From the NCBI RefSeq assembly GCF_014650175.1, contig NZ_BMUL01000011.1, forward strand, positions 187,841 to 251,840: DNA of 64,000 nt, written 5' to 3'. This document shows positions 42,721 to 51,403 of the stretch, one piece after another. The position numbers and the translations under genes are program-made. Each line of letters begins with the position of its first letter. Positions within the stretch are counted from its first letter, which is position 1. The DNA is from Streptomyces termitum. GTDB lineage: Bacteria; Actinomycetota; Actinomycetes; Streptomycetales; Streptomycetaceae. The notes under the pieces are model-generated. The model was not told the DNA's origin and searched no databases. It worked only from the letters and a program-made list of their open reading frames with translations.

Positions 42721-45468
42721 TCACGGCCTGAGCCTCAGCGTGTCCTTCGTCGCCGCGTCGACGGCGGCCTTCCCGTACGCCCAGTCGTACAGCTCGCCGT
42801 TGGCCCAGGCGTCCGTCTGGTCGGTGTAGTGGTCGTGGAAGGCGTGGCCGGAGGCGCCGGTCAGGTTGACCCACCGGGACCGGTCCCAGTCGCCGACGTT
42901 GACGACCATCCGCATGGAGGGCACCCAGATGACCTCGTAGCCGCCGGCCGCGTTCCAGCCGGTGGCGTCGACGGCCGCCTCGCCGCCGCCCAGGTTCCAC
43001 GGGCCGCGGTTGAGGAGCCGCTGCACGATGCCGGGGCCGGCGGTGCCGAGGGTCTGGTTCTTCAGCGTCAGCTGGTGCAGGCGGCCCCAGCTCCAGGTGG
43101 AGACGTCCTTGCCGAGCTTGGCGGTCAGCTCCCAGCGGGCGTCCTTCATGGCGCGGGCGAGCAGCTGGTCGCGGGTCTCGGTGGCCGGGTCGGTGCGGGT
43201 GGCCGGGGTCTTCCACCACTCGCTCCTGTCCTGCTTGAGCAGCGGGCGGACCACCTCGTACCAGCGGTCGCCGCCGTCCGGCTGGGCCGAGTCGGGGTCG
43301 CGCTCGCCGCACTCGCGGACCAGCTTGTTCTGCTCGTCGACCGGGCCGGCGGAGTCGGCCGGGCGGACCATGACGCAGTCGCCCTCGGCGCGCACCTCCT
43401 TGGGCAGTTTGTCGCCGAAGGAGAGCTTGAGGACGTTGCGCCAGACGGCGTTGAAGTACGCGGCGGCGGCCGAGTCGGGCTCCTGCGCGTAGTCCCAGCC
43501 CTCAAGGAGCTTCTGGGCCTCGCGGACGTACGGGTCGGAGATGTCGACCTTCAGCAGCAGCGGGTTGAGCAGGGTCGCGATCTCGCTGCGGTTGTCGGTC
43601 TGCATGGTGCGCATGTCGTCCGGCGAGATCTTCCCGCCGTCCTTGGTCTTCGACTCGATGAGGTCGTTGATCCGCTGGCTGCGCGAGCCGTAGCCCCAGT
43701 CCTTGGTGAGCAGGTCGCGGTAGGAGTCCGGCGAGATGACGGCCTGGTTGGCGGTGACGATGTAGCCGCGCTCGGGGTTGTACTCGTAGGGCAGCTTCTC
43801 GAAGGGGATGTAGCCCTTCCAGCGGTACGCGGAGTCCCAGCCGGGCGCGGGCAGGGTGCCGTCGCCCTTGGCGCGCTGCGGGATCTTGCCCGGGGACTGG
43901 TAGCCGATGTTGCCCTTGGTGTCGGCGTAGACGAGGTTCTGCGAGGGGACCTCGAAGTTCTTCGCGGCGGCCCGGAACTGCTCGAAGTCCTGGGCGCGGT
44001 TGAGGGCGAAGATCGCCTCCATGGAGCGGCCGGGCTGGAGGGCGGTCCACTGGAGGGAGACGCCGTAGCCGGTGGAGCGGTCGGGGGCGGAGTTGCCGAC
44101 GGGGGCCTTCTGGCCGACCTTCTCCAGTTCGGCGGAGCGGTCGGAGACCAGCGGGCCGTGCTCGGTGGAGCGGACGGTGATGGTGCGGTTCGCGCCGCCG
44201 GCGACCTTGATGACCTCTTCGCGGGTGTCGAAGGGCTTGGTCCTGCCGTCGACGAGGTAGCCGTCGGGGCCGATCTTCTCCAGGTAGAGGTCGGTGACGT
44301 CGGCGCCGAGGTTGGTGAGGCCCCAGGCGATGGAGTCGTTGTGGCCGATGATCACGCCGGGCATGCCGGAGAAGGTGTAGCCGGCGGTGTCGTAGCGGCA
44401 GGTCGCCGAGACGGAGCGGCAGTGCAGGCCCATCTGGTACCAGAGGGACGGCAGCATCGGCGCGAGGTGCGGGTCGTTGGCGAGGAGCGGCTTGCCGGAG
44501 GTGGTGAGCTTCCCGGCGACGACCCAGGAGTTGGATCCGATGCCGTTGCCGTTGGGGCCGAGGAGCGCGGGGACGCCGTCGAGGACGTCGGAGAGGCCGG
44601 AGAGGGCGCCGAGCTGGGTGCCCGTGCCGCCGCCCGAGCCGGTGCCCGCGCCCGTGCGCGTACCGCCGCCCGTGCCGTCCTCCTCGTCGGCCGCGCCGGC
44701 CTCCGGGTCGAACTTCCCGGTGACCGGGTCGACCGCGCCGCGGTCGAGGATCGGCTGGTGCAGGGCGTACGGGTACTCGGGGTAGAGCTGCTTGATCTGG
44801 GCCTGCGTCAGCCGGCTGGTGAGCAGCGAGCGGTCGATCTCGTCCTGCATGTTGCCGCGCAGGTCCCAGGCCATCGCCTTGAGCCAGGCGACCGAGTCGA
44901 CCGGCGTCCACGGCTCGATCGCGTAGTCGTTGGTGAGGGCGAGGGCGGCGTACTCGACGGAGACGTCCTCGGCGTCGCGGTCCTTCAGGTAGGCGTTGAC
45001 GCCCTCCGCGTACGCCTGGAGGTACTGCTTGGTCTCCTTGCTCAGGACCGTGTCGTACTCCTGCTGCGCGACCCGGCGCCAGCCGAGGGTGCGCAGGAAG
45101 GCGTCGGTCTCGACCTGGCTCTCGCCGAACATCTCGGAGAGGCGGCCCGCGGTGAGGTGCCGGCGGACGTCCATCTCGTAGAAGCGGTCCTGCGCCTGGA
45201 CGTAGCCCTGGGCGCGGAAGAGGTCCGCCTCGTTGTCCGCGTAGATCTGCGGGACGCCGAGGGCGTCGCGCTTCACCTCGACCTCGCCGGAGAGCGAGTC
45301 GATCCGGAGCTCGCCGGTGGTCTGCGGGAACGAGGCCCGGACGGTGCCCACGCCCCACCAGCCGCCGAAGGCGACGGCCCCGACCAGCGCAAGGACCAGG
45401 AGCAGGACGAGCAGGCGGGCGCGCCTGCCTTTCTTCTTGGCGGGGGGCGCGGTCGTGTTGGAGGGCAT
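42721..45468 (-). CDS. Penicillin acylase family protein (Ntn-hydrolase, membrane-anchored precursor)
   Basis: A 915-residue Ntn-type amidohydrolase. A single N-terminal membrane helix (about residues 17-40) anchors it outside the cell. The alpha-chain begins VEVKRDALGVPQIYADNEADLFRAQGYVQAQDRF. A Gly/Thr-rich linker (GTGGGTRTGAGTGSGGGTGTQ region, about residues 270-292) precedes the processing site in GIGSNSWVV, where S314 would become the catalytic N-terminus of the beta chain. The beta-chain Asn and Arg regions follow. Substrates of the family include beta-lactams and acyl-homoserine lactones; the true one is unknown. The ATG at 45468 has GAAGGA upstream. Confidence 0.94.
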   Translation of the reverse strand: MPSNTTAPPAKKKGRRARLLVLLLVLALVGAVAFGGWWGVGTVRASFPQTTGELRIDSLSGEVEVKRDALGVPQIYADNEADLFRAQGYVQAQDRFYEMDVRRHLTAGRLSEMFGESQVETDAFLRTLGWRRVAQQEYDTVLSKETKQYLQAYAEGVNAYLKDRDAEDVSVEYAALALTNDYAIEPWTPVDSVAWLKAMAWDLRGNMQDEIDRSLLTSRLTQAQIKQLYPEYPYALHQPILDRGAVDPVTGKFDPEAGAADEEDGTGGGTRTGAGTGSGGGTGTQLGALSGLSDVLDGVPALLGPNGNGIGSNSWVVAGKLTTSGKPLLANDPHLAPMLPSLWYQMGLHCRSVSATCRYDTAGYTFSGMPGVIIGHNDSIAWGLTNLGADVTDLYLEKIGPDGYLVDGRTKPFDTREEVIKVAGGANRTITVRSTEHGPLVSDRSAELEKVGQKAPVGNSAPDRSTGYGVSLQWTALQPGRSMEAIFALNRAQDFEQFRAAAKNFEVPSQNLVYADTKGNIGYQSPGKIPQRAKGDGTLPAPGWDSAYRWKGYIPFEKLPYEYNPERGYIVTANQAVISPDSYRDLLTKDWGYGSRSQRINDLIESKTKDGGKISPDDMRTMQTDNRSEIATLLNPLLLKVDISDPYVREAQKLLEGWDYAQEPDSAAAAYFNAVWRNVLKLSFGDKLPKEVRAEGDCVMVRPADSAGPVDEQNKLVRECGERDPDSAQPDGGDRWYEVVRPLLKQDRSEWWKTPATRTDPATETRDQLLARAMKDARWELTAKLGKDVSTWSWGRLHQLTLKNQTLGTAGPGIVQRLLNRGPWNLGGGEAAVDATGWNAAGGYEVIWVPSMRMVVNVGDWDRSRWVNLTGASGHAFHDHYTDQTDAWANGELYDWAYGKAAVDAATKDTLRLRP

Positions 45469-45682
45469 CGCTGTCCTTCGAGGGGCAGGGTGGTCCTGGA
45501 GTACGGGAGCAACCTTAGGCGCAGCGCCCGCGGCCCCCGGACCCGGCTTCGGGAAGGGAACCGTACGCCCGATCGGCCCAGCGCAAAGAAGGCGTCAAGA
45601 AAGCGTTAAAGATTAGGTAAGGTAACGAAGTACCTGCCGCTGGAGGAACGATCCGGCCGCTGCGAGGGAAGGGACCGGCGCA

Positions 45683-47275
45683 CTGACTGTCCACCAGCTC
45701 AACGAACTCCTGCTGATCAGCTCACTGGTGCTGCTGATCGCGGTCGCCGCCGTGCGGATCTCGTCCCGCAGCGGGCTCCCCAGCCTGCTGCTCTACCTCG
45801 GCATCGGCATCGCGCTCGGCCAGGACGGCATCGGCAACGTCGCCTTCGACAACGCCGAGCTGACCCAGGTCATCGGCTACGCCGCGCTCGTCGTCATCCT
45901 CGCCGAGGGCGGTCTCGGCACGAAGTGGAAGGAGATCAAGCCGGCCCTGCCGGCCGCGGTCGTCCTCTCCACCCTCGGTGTCGCCGTCAGCGTCGGCATC
46001 ACCGCCGCCGGCGCCCACTACCTCGTCGGCCTGGAGTGGCGGCAGGCGCTGATCATCGGCGCGGTCGTCTCCTCCACCGATGCCGCCGCCGTCTTCTCCG
46101 TGCTCCGCAAGGTGCCGCTGCCGTCCCGGGTGACCGGCGTCCTGGAGGCCGAGTCCGGCTTCAACGACGCCCCCGTCGTCATCCTCGTCGTCGCCTTCTC
46201 CACCGCCGGACCGGTCGACGACTGGTACGTCCTGGTCGGCACGATCGCCCTGGAGCTGGCCATCGGCGCCGCCGTCGGCCTCGCGGTCGGCTTCGTCGGG
46301 GCGTACGGGCTCAAGCACATCGCGCTGCCCGCCTCCGGCCTCTACCCGATCGCCGTCATGGCCATCGCCGTCACCGCCTACGCGGCCGGCGCGCTCGCCC
46401 ACGGCTCCGGCTTCCTCGCCGTCTACCTGGCCTCGATGATCCTCGGCAACGCCAAGCTGCCGCACGCCCCCGCCAACCGGGGCTTCGCCGAGGGCCTCGG
46501 CTGGATCGCCCAGATCGGCATGTTCGTCCTGCTCGGCCTGCTCGTCACCCCGCACGACCTGGTCAACGACTTCTGGCCGGCGGTCGTCATCGGCCTGGTC
46601 CTGACGATGGTGGCCCGGCCGATGGAGGTCCTGGTCAGCCTGCTGCCCTTCCGGATCCCCTGGCAGGAGCAGGCCCTGATGTCCTGGGCCGGACTGCGCG
46701 GCGCCGTCCCCATCATCCTCGCCACCATTCCGATGGTGGGGCAGATCGAGGGCAGCGAGCGGATCTTCAACATCGTCTTCGTGCTCGTCGTCGTCTACAC
46801 CCTGATCCAGGGCCCGACCCTGCCCTGGCTCGCCAGGGCCCTCAAGCTCGGCGACTCCGCCGGGGCGGCCGACCTGGGCGTGGAGTCCGCCCCGCTGGAG
46901 CGGCTGCGCGGCCACCTGCTCTCCGTCGCCGTCCCGGAGGGCTCCCGGATGCACGGCGTGGAGGTCGCCGAGCTGCGGCTGCCGGCCGGTTCGGCCGTCA
47001 CCCTCGTCGTCCGCGACGGCGCGAGCTTCGTGCCCGGCCCGGCCACCGTGCTCAGGACCGGCGACGAGCTCCTCGTGGTCGCCACCGACCCGGTGCGGGA
47101 CGCCACCGAGCGCCGGCTGCGGGCGGTCGGCCAGGGCGGCAAGCTGGCCGGCTGGCTCGGCACCGGCGACGGCCGGGAGACGGTCACCCCGACCCGGACC
47201 CGCTTCCACCGGCCCTCGTCGGTGACCGGTCCGATACCGGTGAAGCCGGTGAAGGACGAAGGGACGAAGCGTTAA
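45683..47275 (+). CDS. Potassium/proton-type antiporter (CPA1 family with C-terminal RCK_C domain)
   Basis: A 530-residue membrane antiporter. Twelve or thirteen helices carry the Na+/H+ exchanger signatures VVSSTDAAAVFSVLR, EAESGFNDAPVVI (acidic transport site) and WAGLRGAVPIILA. A soluble C-terminal part (about residues 395-490) is an RCK_C/TrkA_C regulatory domain (MHGVEVAELRLPAGSAVTLVVRDG). The start appears to be a rare CTG at 45683, with GGGA eight bases upstream. Only from there is the first helix complete (LTVHQLNELLLISSLVLL); the first GTG (45728) would truncate it. TAAGGT (45619-45624) is a likely -10. Confidence 0.9.
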   Translation: MTVHQLNELLLISSLVLLIAVAAVRISSRSGLPSLLLYLGIGIALGQDGIGNVAFDNAELTQVIGYAALVVILAEGGLGTKWKEIKPALPAAVVLSTLGVAVSVGITAAGAHYLVGLEWRQALIIGAVVSSTDAAAVFSVLRKVPLPSRVTGVLEAESGFNDAPVVILVVAFSTAGPVDDWYVLVGTIALELAIGAAVGLAVGFVGAYGLKHIALPASGLYPIAVMAIAVTAYAAGALAHGSGFLAVYLASMILGNAKLPHAPANRGFAEGLGWIAQIGMFVLLGLLVTPHDLVNDFWPAVVIGLVLTMVARPMEVLVSLLPFRIPWQEQALMSWAGLRGAVPIILATIPMVGQIEGSERIFNIVFVLVVVYTLIQGPTLPWLARALKLGDSAGAADLGVESAPLERLRGHLLSVAVPEGSRMHGVEVAELRLPAGSAVTLVVRDGASFVPGPATVLRTGDELLVVATDPVRDATERRLRAVGQGGKLAGWLGTGDGRETVTPTRTRFHRPSSVTGPIPVKPVKDEGTKR

Positions 47276-47540
47276 TCACGGGCATTAATTCGGGGTCGGA
47301 AGCGTTCTCCCCTGTGGAATCACAGGAAGGAGGGCGCTCCTCCCTGTACCATGAAGGCACACTTGATCGAACCAACTCTGCCTGAAGCAGAGCTGGCGCG
47401 ACCGTATGGCGGCCGCGGAGCCCCTCCCGCAGTGAGGGCCCACCCGGTATCTACCGCAGTTCCGCGCATGAGGACAGCTCTCGGCGACACCGGCACCACC
47501 GTGCCACGGCGCGCTACCAGGCGGCAGAAAGGCAAGGACC

Positions 47541-48818
47541 GTGGCGTCCACGGTCGTCACCGGGAAGCGGCCCGGATACGGGCAGCTCCTGCGCACCCCC
47601 GGTGCGCTCTCGTTTCTGATCCCCGGCTTCGCCGCCCGCCAGCCCTTCGCGATGCTCACCATCGGCATCGTCCTGCTGGTCCAGCACACCACCGGTTCCT
47701 ACGGCAGCGCCGGCGCCGTCGCCGCCGTCACCGGTGTCTCGATGGCCGTCTTCGCCCCGCAGAGCGGCAAGCTCGCCGACCGCTTCGGCCAGCGCGCCGT
47801 CCTCCTGCCCGGCGTCCTCGTCCACTCCGCCTCCGTCTCCCTGCTCGTCGTGCTCGCGCTGGCCGGGGCCCCGCTGTGGGCCCTGTTCCTCGCCGCCGTG
47901 CCCGCCGGCGCCTCCGTCCCGCAGGTCGGCCCGATGGTCCGGGCCCGCTGGGCGGCGAAGCTGGACGGCACGCCCCTGATGCCGACGGCCGCCGCCTTCG
48001 AGTCGGTCACCGACGAGTTCACCTTCGTCGTCGGACCGGTCCTCGCCACCGCCCTGTGCACCGGGATCCACCCGGCCGCCGGCCTGATCACCGAGGCGGC
48101 CCTCACCCTCGTCGGCGGCCTCTTCTTCGCCGCCCAGCGCGCCACCCAGCCGCCGCACGGCCTCCTCGCCGCCGGCCGCGCCAACGGCGAGGAGCACCGC
48201 TCCGCGCTCTCCGTCCCCGGCGTCCGCGTCCTGATCGTCGCCTTCCTCGGCATCGGCGCCGTCTTCGGCGGGATGCAGGTCTCGCTGACCGCCTTCAGCG
48301 AGGAGATCGGCAACCCCGGCGCCAACGGCCTGCTGTACGGCGTCTTCGCGGCCGGCAACATGCTCGCGGGCATCGCCATGGGCGCCGTCGCCTGGAAGGG
48401 CGGGCCCCTGCGCCGCCTGATCCTGGGCTACACCGGCCTCACCGTCGCCGCGTCCCTGCTGTGGACCGCGCACTCGGTGGTGCTCCTCGCCGCCCTCGGC
48501 CTGGTCGTCGGCCTGTTCATCGCCCCGGCGCTGATCACCGGCTACACCATCGTCGAGACCCTGGTCCCGGCGACCGCCAGGACCGAGGCGTTCACCTGGC
48601 TCACCGGCGCCGTCGCGCTGGGCCAGGCCGCCGCCGTCACCGTCGCCGGCCGGCTCGCCGACGCGCACGGCTCCGGCGCCGGATTCCTCGTCCCGGCGGC
48701 CGGCACGGCGCTCGCCTTCGTCACCCTCGTCGCCCTGCGCGCGCGGCTCCGGCCGCGCGAGACGAGCCGGGTCGCGGCACGTGGTGTCGGTCACCGCGTG
48801 CCGGTGGCGGTGGACTGA
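47541..48818 (+). CDS. Major facilitator superfamily transporter
   Basis: A 425-residue membrane protein with twelve predicted helices. The inter-helix 2-3 loop GKLADRFGQRAVLLPGV is the MFS signature. A central charged loop (RANGEEHRSALSVPGVR) splits two six-helix halves. It resembles DHA-type exporters and the substrate is unknown. The GTG at 47541 follows AAAGGCAAGGA. A 265-nt upstream region holds several short hairpins (47311-47326, 47325-47344, 47376-47392), which may terminate the antiporter transcript or form a leader for this gene. Confidence 0.93.
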   Translation: MASTVVTGKRPGYGQLLRTPGALSFLIPGFAARQPFAMLTIGIVLLVQHTTGSYGSAGAVAAVTGVSMAVFAPQSGKLADRFGQRAVLLPGVLVHSASVSLLVVLALAGAPLWALFLAAVPAGASVPQVGPMVRARWAAKLDGTPLMPTAAAFESVTDEFTFVVGPVLATALCTGIHPAAGLITEAALTLVGGLFFAAQRATQPPHGLLAAGRANGEEHRSALSVPGVRVLIVAFLGIGAVFGGMQVSLTAFSEEIGNPGANGLLYGVFAAGNMLAGIAMGAVAWKGGPLRRLILGYTGLTVAASLLWTAHSVVLLAALGLVVGLFIAPALITGYTIVETLVPATARTEAFTWLTGAVALGQAAAVTVAGRLADAHGSGAGFLVPAAGTALAFVTLVALRARLRPRETSRVAARGVGHRVPVAVD

Positions 48819-48833
48819 ACCCGCGGAATACGT

Positions 48834-48839
48834 CACTAT
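48834..48839 (+). promoter_or_regulatory. -10 element (CACTAT) of the fmdB promoter
   Basis: CACTAT ends 9 bp before the CIRCE element, so transcription would start around 48846, inside or next to the operator. Confidence 0.4.
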
Positions 48840-48848
48840 GGACCGTCG

Positions 48849-48875
48849 TTAGCACTCGATGAGTGTGAGTGCCAG
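48849..48875 (+). promoter_or_regulatory. CIRCE element (HrcA operator) in front of fmdB
   Basis: TTAGCACTC-N9-GAGTGCCAG. The left arm is identical to the CIRCE consensus and the right arm matches GAGTGCTAA at seven of nine positions, with the exact nine-base spacer. It ends 11 bp before the GTG start, overlapping the expected transcription start and leader, as at groE genes. Confidence 0.8.
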
Positions 48876-48886
48876 GAGGAAGACTA

Positions 48887-49195
48887 GTGCCGACCTACCA
48901 GTACCAGTGCACCGAGTGCGGCGAGGGCCTTGAGGCGGTCCAGAAGTTCACGGATGACGCGCTGACCGAGTGCCCCGCCTGCCACGGCCGCCTCAAGAAG
49001 GTGTTCTCGGCCGTCGGCATCGTCTTCAAGGGCTCCGGCTTCTACCGGAACGACAGCCGCGGCGCCTCGTCCAGCAGCTCGCCCGCCTCGAAGGGCACGT
49101 CGACGACCTCGACCCCTTCGCCGGCCCCGGCGGCCTCGTCGTCCGACGCGAAGCCGTCGTCCTCGCCGAAGCCCACCTCGACGCCGGCCGCCTGA
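48887..49195 (+). CDS. FmdB family zinc-ribbon protein under CIRCE
   Basis: A 102-residue protein. The N-terminal FmdB domain has CTECG (about residues 8-12) and CPACHGRLKKVFSAVGIVFKGSGFYRND (about 31-58), a zinc ribbon found across bacteria with no settled function. The C-terminal half is a low-complexity Ser/Thr/Pro tail (SSSSSPASKGTSTTST). The start GTG at 48887 has a near-perfect AGGAGGA site. The CIRCE operator in front implies repression by HrcA and induction by heat or misfolding. A terminator hairpin follows, so it is monocistronic. Confidence 0.93.
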   Translation: MPTYQYQCTECGEGLEAVQKFTDDALTECPACHGRLKKVFSAVGIVFKGSGFYRNDSRGASSSSSPASKGTSTTSTPSPAPAASSSDAKPSSSPKPTSTPAA

Positions 49196-49212
49196 CCCGC
49201 GCCGAAAGCTCC

Positions 49213-49253
49213 GCCGAAGGCCCCGTCCGCACCTCACGGCCGGGGCCTTCGGC
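49213..49253 (+). terminator. Hairpin terminator of fmdB
   Basis: A perfect 13-bp stem (49213-49225 with 49241-49253) and a 15-nt loop, starting 17 bp after the fmdB stop. Confidence 0.75.
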
Positions 49254-49403
49254 ATGCCTGCGGCGGTGGACGGCCCGGTCCGTCCGCGCCCCCTCGCACG
49301 GGTGACCGGGTTGTCCACACCCGGGGGTCTGTCCACAGGCTGAAGCGGGGACGCGGGAACGGCGGGAGAGTGGGCCCGTCCACATGTCCCGCGCGGGGTG
49401 CCT

Positions 49404-49473
49404 GTACGGGTCCCCTCGTACGGGCTCCTTTGTACGGGTCCCCTCGTGCGGGGTTGCCTGTACGGGGGCTCCG
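49404..49473. repeat. Five tandem 14-bp repeats upstream of the SAF-domain gene
   Basis: Units start at 49404, 49418, 49432, 49446 and 49460. Units 1 and 3 are identical (GTACGGGTCCCCTC) and the others differ at a few bases. The rest of the 49254-49553 gap shows no gene I would support. Confidence 0.7.
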
Positions 49474-49553
49474 CCCGGGGGCCCGTACGGCTCCGCGTCG
49501 GCGCCCGTGCCGGTGCCCGTGCGGGGCCGGCCGACCGGAAGGCGGTGTCCGCC

Positions 49554-50060
49554 GTGACCGAATCCGACTCCCCCACCCCCGTCCCCGCGCCGTGCGGGGT
49601 CCCGCCCTTTCCGCCGCTGCGGGTGCGCGGCACCCGGTCCCGGCTGCGCCGCGCCCTGCGGCGGCACCGGCACCTGCCCGTCACCCTGCTCGTCCTGACG
49701 GCCGCCGCCCTCGCCCTGGCCCGCTCCCCCGGACCCACTCCCGCCCCGGCCCCGGCGCCCGCGCCCGCCGAGGCCGCGGCTCCCGTGCGGCTCGTCTCCG
49801 CGCCGGTGCGGATCGCCGACGCGGAGGCCGTACGGCTGCTGCGGCCCGGCGACCGGGTCGACGTCGTCGCCGCGTCCGGCGGCGGGAGCGGCGGCGGGGC
49901 GCGCGTGATCGCCCGGTCCGCCCGGGTCGCCCGGGTCCCGGCGGCGGTCGGGGACCGGCCGGACGGCGGGGCACTGGTCGTCCTCGCCGTGCCGCGCGCG
50001 ACGGCGGCGGAGCTGGCGGGCGCCGCCGTCACCTCTCAACTGGCGGTGACCCTGTGCTGA
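49554..50060 (+). CDS. SAF-domain membrane protein (CpaB/RcpC-like)
   Basis: A 168-residue protein. A basic segment (RVRGTRSRLRRALRRHR) precedes one membrane helix (LPVTLLVLTAAALALA). Then a Pro/Ala linker leads to a small beta domain VRLVSAPVRIADAEAVRLLRPGDRVDVVAAS, which matches the SAF/RcpC region of Flp-pilus assembly proteins. No pilus genes are near, so a pilus role is not supported. The start is uncertain: GTG 49554 is chosen for spacing to GGAAGG, with GTG 49545 close by. The 14-bp tandem repeats lie just upstream. Confidence 0.75.
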   Translation: MTESDSPTPVPAPCGVPPFPPLRVRGTRSRLRRALRRHRHLPVTLLVLTAAALALARSPGPTPAPAPAPAPAEAAAPVRLVSAPVRIADAEAVRLLRPGDRVDVVAASGGGSGGGARVIARSARVARVPAAVGDRPDGGALVVLAVPRATAAELAGAAVTSQLAVTLC

Positions 50061-50174
50061 TTCGCACGGACGCTCCGTCAAGTCACCTGCCCGTGTGTAC
50101 GGATTGGACGCCCTCGTCCCCTTCACGGCCTAATGGCTGCGCACACAGCAGCACATACGAAGAAAGGCACTTCG

Positions 50175-50681
50175 GTGGCCGAGAAGAAGGAAAGCGTCCT
50201 GGCGGGCTTCAAAGCCTTCCTGATGCGCGGGAACGTGATCGACCTCGCGGTGGCGGTCGTCATCGGCGCCGCGTTCACGAACATCGTGAACTCGGTGGTC
50301 AAGGGGATCATCAACCCGGTCGTGGGCGCCTTCGGCACGAAGGACCTGGAGAGCTACAGCACCTGTATCCAGGACCCCTGCCAGGTCGTGGACGGCGAGA
50401 TGCAGGGCATCCTGCTCCAGTGGGGCCTCGTGCTCAGCGCGGTGCTCAGCTTCCTCATCACGGCGGCCGTCGTCTACTTCCTGATGGTCCTGCCGATGGC
50501 CAAGGTCCTCGCCAAGCGCGCCGCGCACGACAAGGCGAAGGAGGGCGTGGACGAGGTCATGGAGGTCAGCGAGCTGGAGGTCCTCAAGGAGATCCGCGAC
50601 CACCTGATCGCGCAGCGCGGGCCGTCCTCCGGCTCGGGTTCCGGCGCCGCCCCGGGCGGTTCCGGGTCGCACTCCGCCTGA
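50175..50681 (+). CDS. mscL: Large-conductance mechanosensitive channel MscL
   Basis: A 168-residue pentameric channel subunit that opens under osmotic downshock. It has the N-terminal amphipathic AGFKAFLMRGNVIDLAVAVVIGAAFTNIVNSVVKGIINPV, which includes the pore-lining TM1. A periplasmic loop with two cysteines (TCIQDPCQVV) follows, then TM2 (VLSAVLSFLITAAVVYFLMV) and a charged C-terminal bundle. A Gly/Ser tail ends the protein. The start GTG at 50175 has AAAGGCA upstream; an in-frame ATG 42 bp earlier is less likely. The two loop cysteines are an actinobacterial feature, possibly a disulfide. Confidence 0.95.
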   Translation: MAEKKESVLAGFKAFLMRGNVIDLAVAVVIGAAFTNIVNSVVKGIINPVVGAFGTKDLESYSTCIQDPCQVVDGEMQGILLQWGLVLSAVLSFLITAAVVYFLMVLPMAKVLAKRAAHDKAKEGVDEVMEVSELEVLKEIRDHLIAQRGPSSGSGSGAAPGGSGSHSA

Positions 50682-50700
50682 CCCGGGCGGCGCTCCGGCG

Positions 50701-50919
50701 TCAGATGTGGTGCGGCGGCTTCTCGTCGAGGAAGCGAGCGAGGTCGGCGGCGCCGCCGCCGGTCAAAGGCCGCTCACCCCACCCGCGGTCCGTGTCGTCC
50801 GCGGACTGCGCGTCCAGCGGATCGTCGAAGACGATCGCCGGCCTCGGCTTCCGCGCGTCGTCCGGTGCGGCGGCGGTCGGCCTCGCGTCTCGCGGTCCGT
50901 GGGCAGGGGCGGTGCTCAT
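50701..50919 (-). CDS. Small conserved Streptomyces protein, function unknown
   Basis: A 72-residue hydrophilic protein, MSTAPAHGPRDARP to DLARFLDEKPPHHI. The C-terminal third looks conserved in character (DRGWGERP, LARFLDEKPPHH) and has no cysteines or membrane segment. The ATG at 50919 has GAAGAG close upstream. It converges on mscL with a 19-bp gap. No function is proposed. Confidence 0.65.
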   Translation of the reverse strand: MSTAPAHGPRDARPTAAAPDDARKPRPAIVFDDPLDAQSADDTDRGWGERPLTGGGAADLARFLDEKPPHHI

Positions 50920-50992
50920 CTCTTCAGGGTACGCCCGCTCCCCCGCCCCGGACCCCGGCGGCCTTCCGCCCGGCCGGCCGGGGTCCGGCCGG

Positions 50993-51403
50993 TCAGCGGT
51001 CCTTCGGATCGAGCGCCCACAGGCCGAGGACGACCAGGAACGACAGGACGAGGAAGCCCGCACCCCACCAGGCGGTGCCGGTGTTCCCGGACATCCACTC
51101 GTCCACCACGATGGTCAGCGCCCACAGCTGGCCGATCAGCACCGTGAGCGCCAGCGCGAGCCGCGCCGACAGCTTCGAGGAGCGCTCCGGTTCCTGCTCC
51201 GTGCCCGCTCCCGGGCCCGGCCCGGTGTGCCGGACGCGCGGGTCGGCGTATCCGCTGGTGGGCCGGATCTGCGGATACCGCTCGTGCACCGGCCGGTTCA
51301 GTCTCGGCTCGGCGCTGCCCGGGTGGTACGAGGGCGGCTGGGCCGGCGGCGGGTCCGCCGGCCGGGGGGCCCTCGGGTCCTGCGGGAAGGCGCTGTCGGT
51401 CAT
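50993..51403 (-). CDS. Small two-helix membrane protein, last gene of the Mo-enzyme operon
   Basis: A 136-residue protein. A Pro-rich cytoplasmic N-terminal half (PADPPPAQPPSYHPG, RYPQIRPTSGYADPR) is followed by two membrane helices (LALALTVLIGQLWALTIV and GAGFLVLSFLVVLGLWAL) and a short DPKDR tail. The ATG overlaps the Rieske stop (ATGA), so it is coupled to the redox genes and may be an accessory or assembly subunit. No family is recognised. Confidence 0.85.
   Translation of the reverse strand: MTDSAFPQDPRAPRPADPPPAQPPSYHPGSAEPRLNRPVHERYPQIRPTSGYADPRVRHTGPGPGAGTEQEPERSSKLSARLALALTVLIGQLWALTIVVDEWMSGNTGTAWWGAGFLVLSFLVVLGLWALDPKDR

Noticed and set aside
47351..48862. 503-codon plus-strand frame overlapping the MFS gene, starting MKAHLIEPTLPE
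   Set aside because: The long part is an out-of-frame shadow of the transporter; the start lacks a ribosome site at proper distance.
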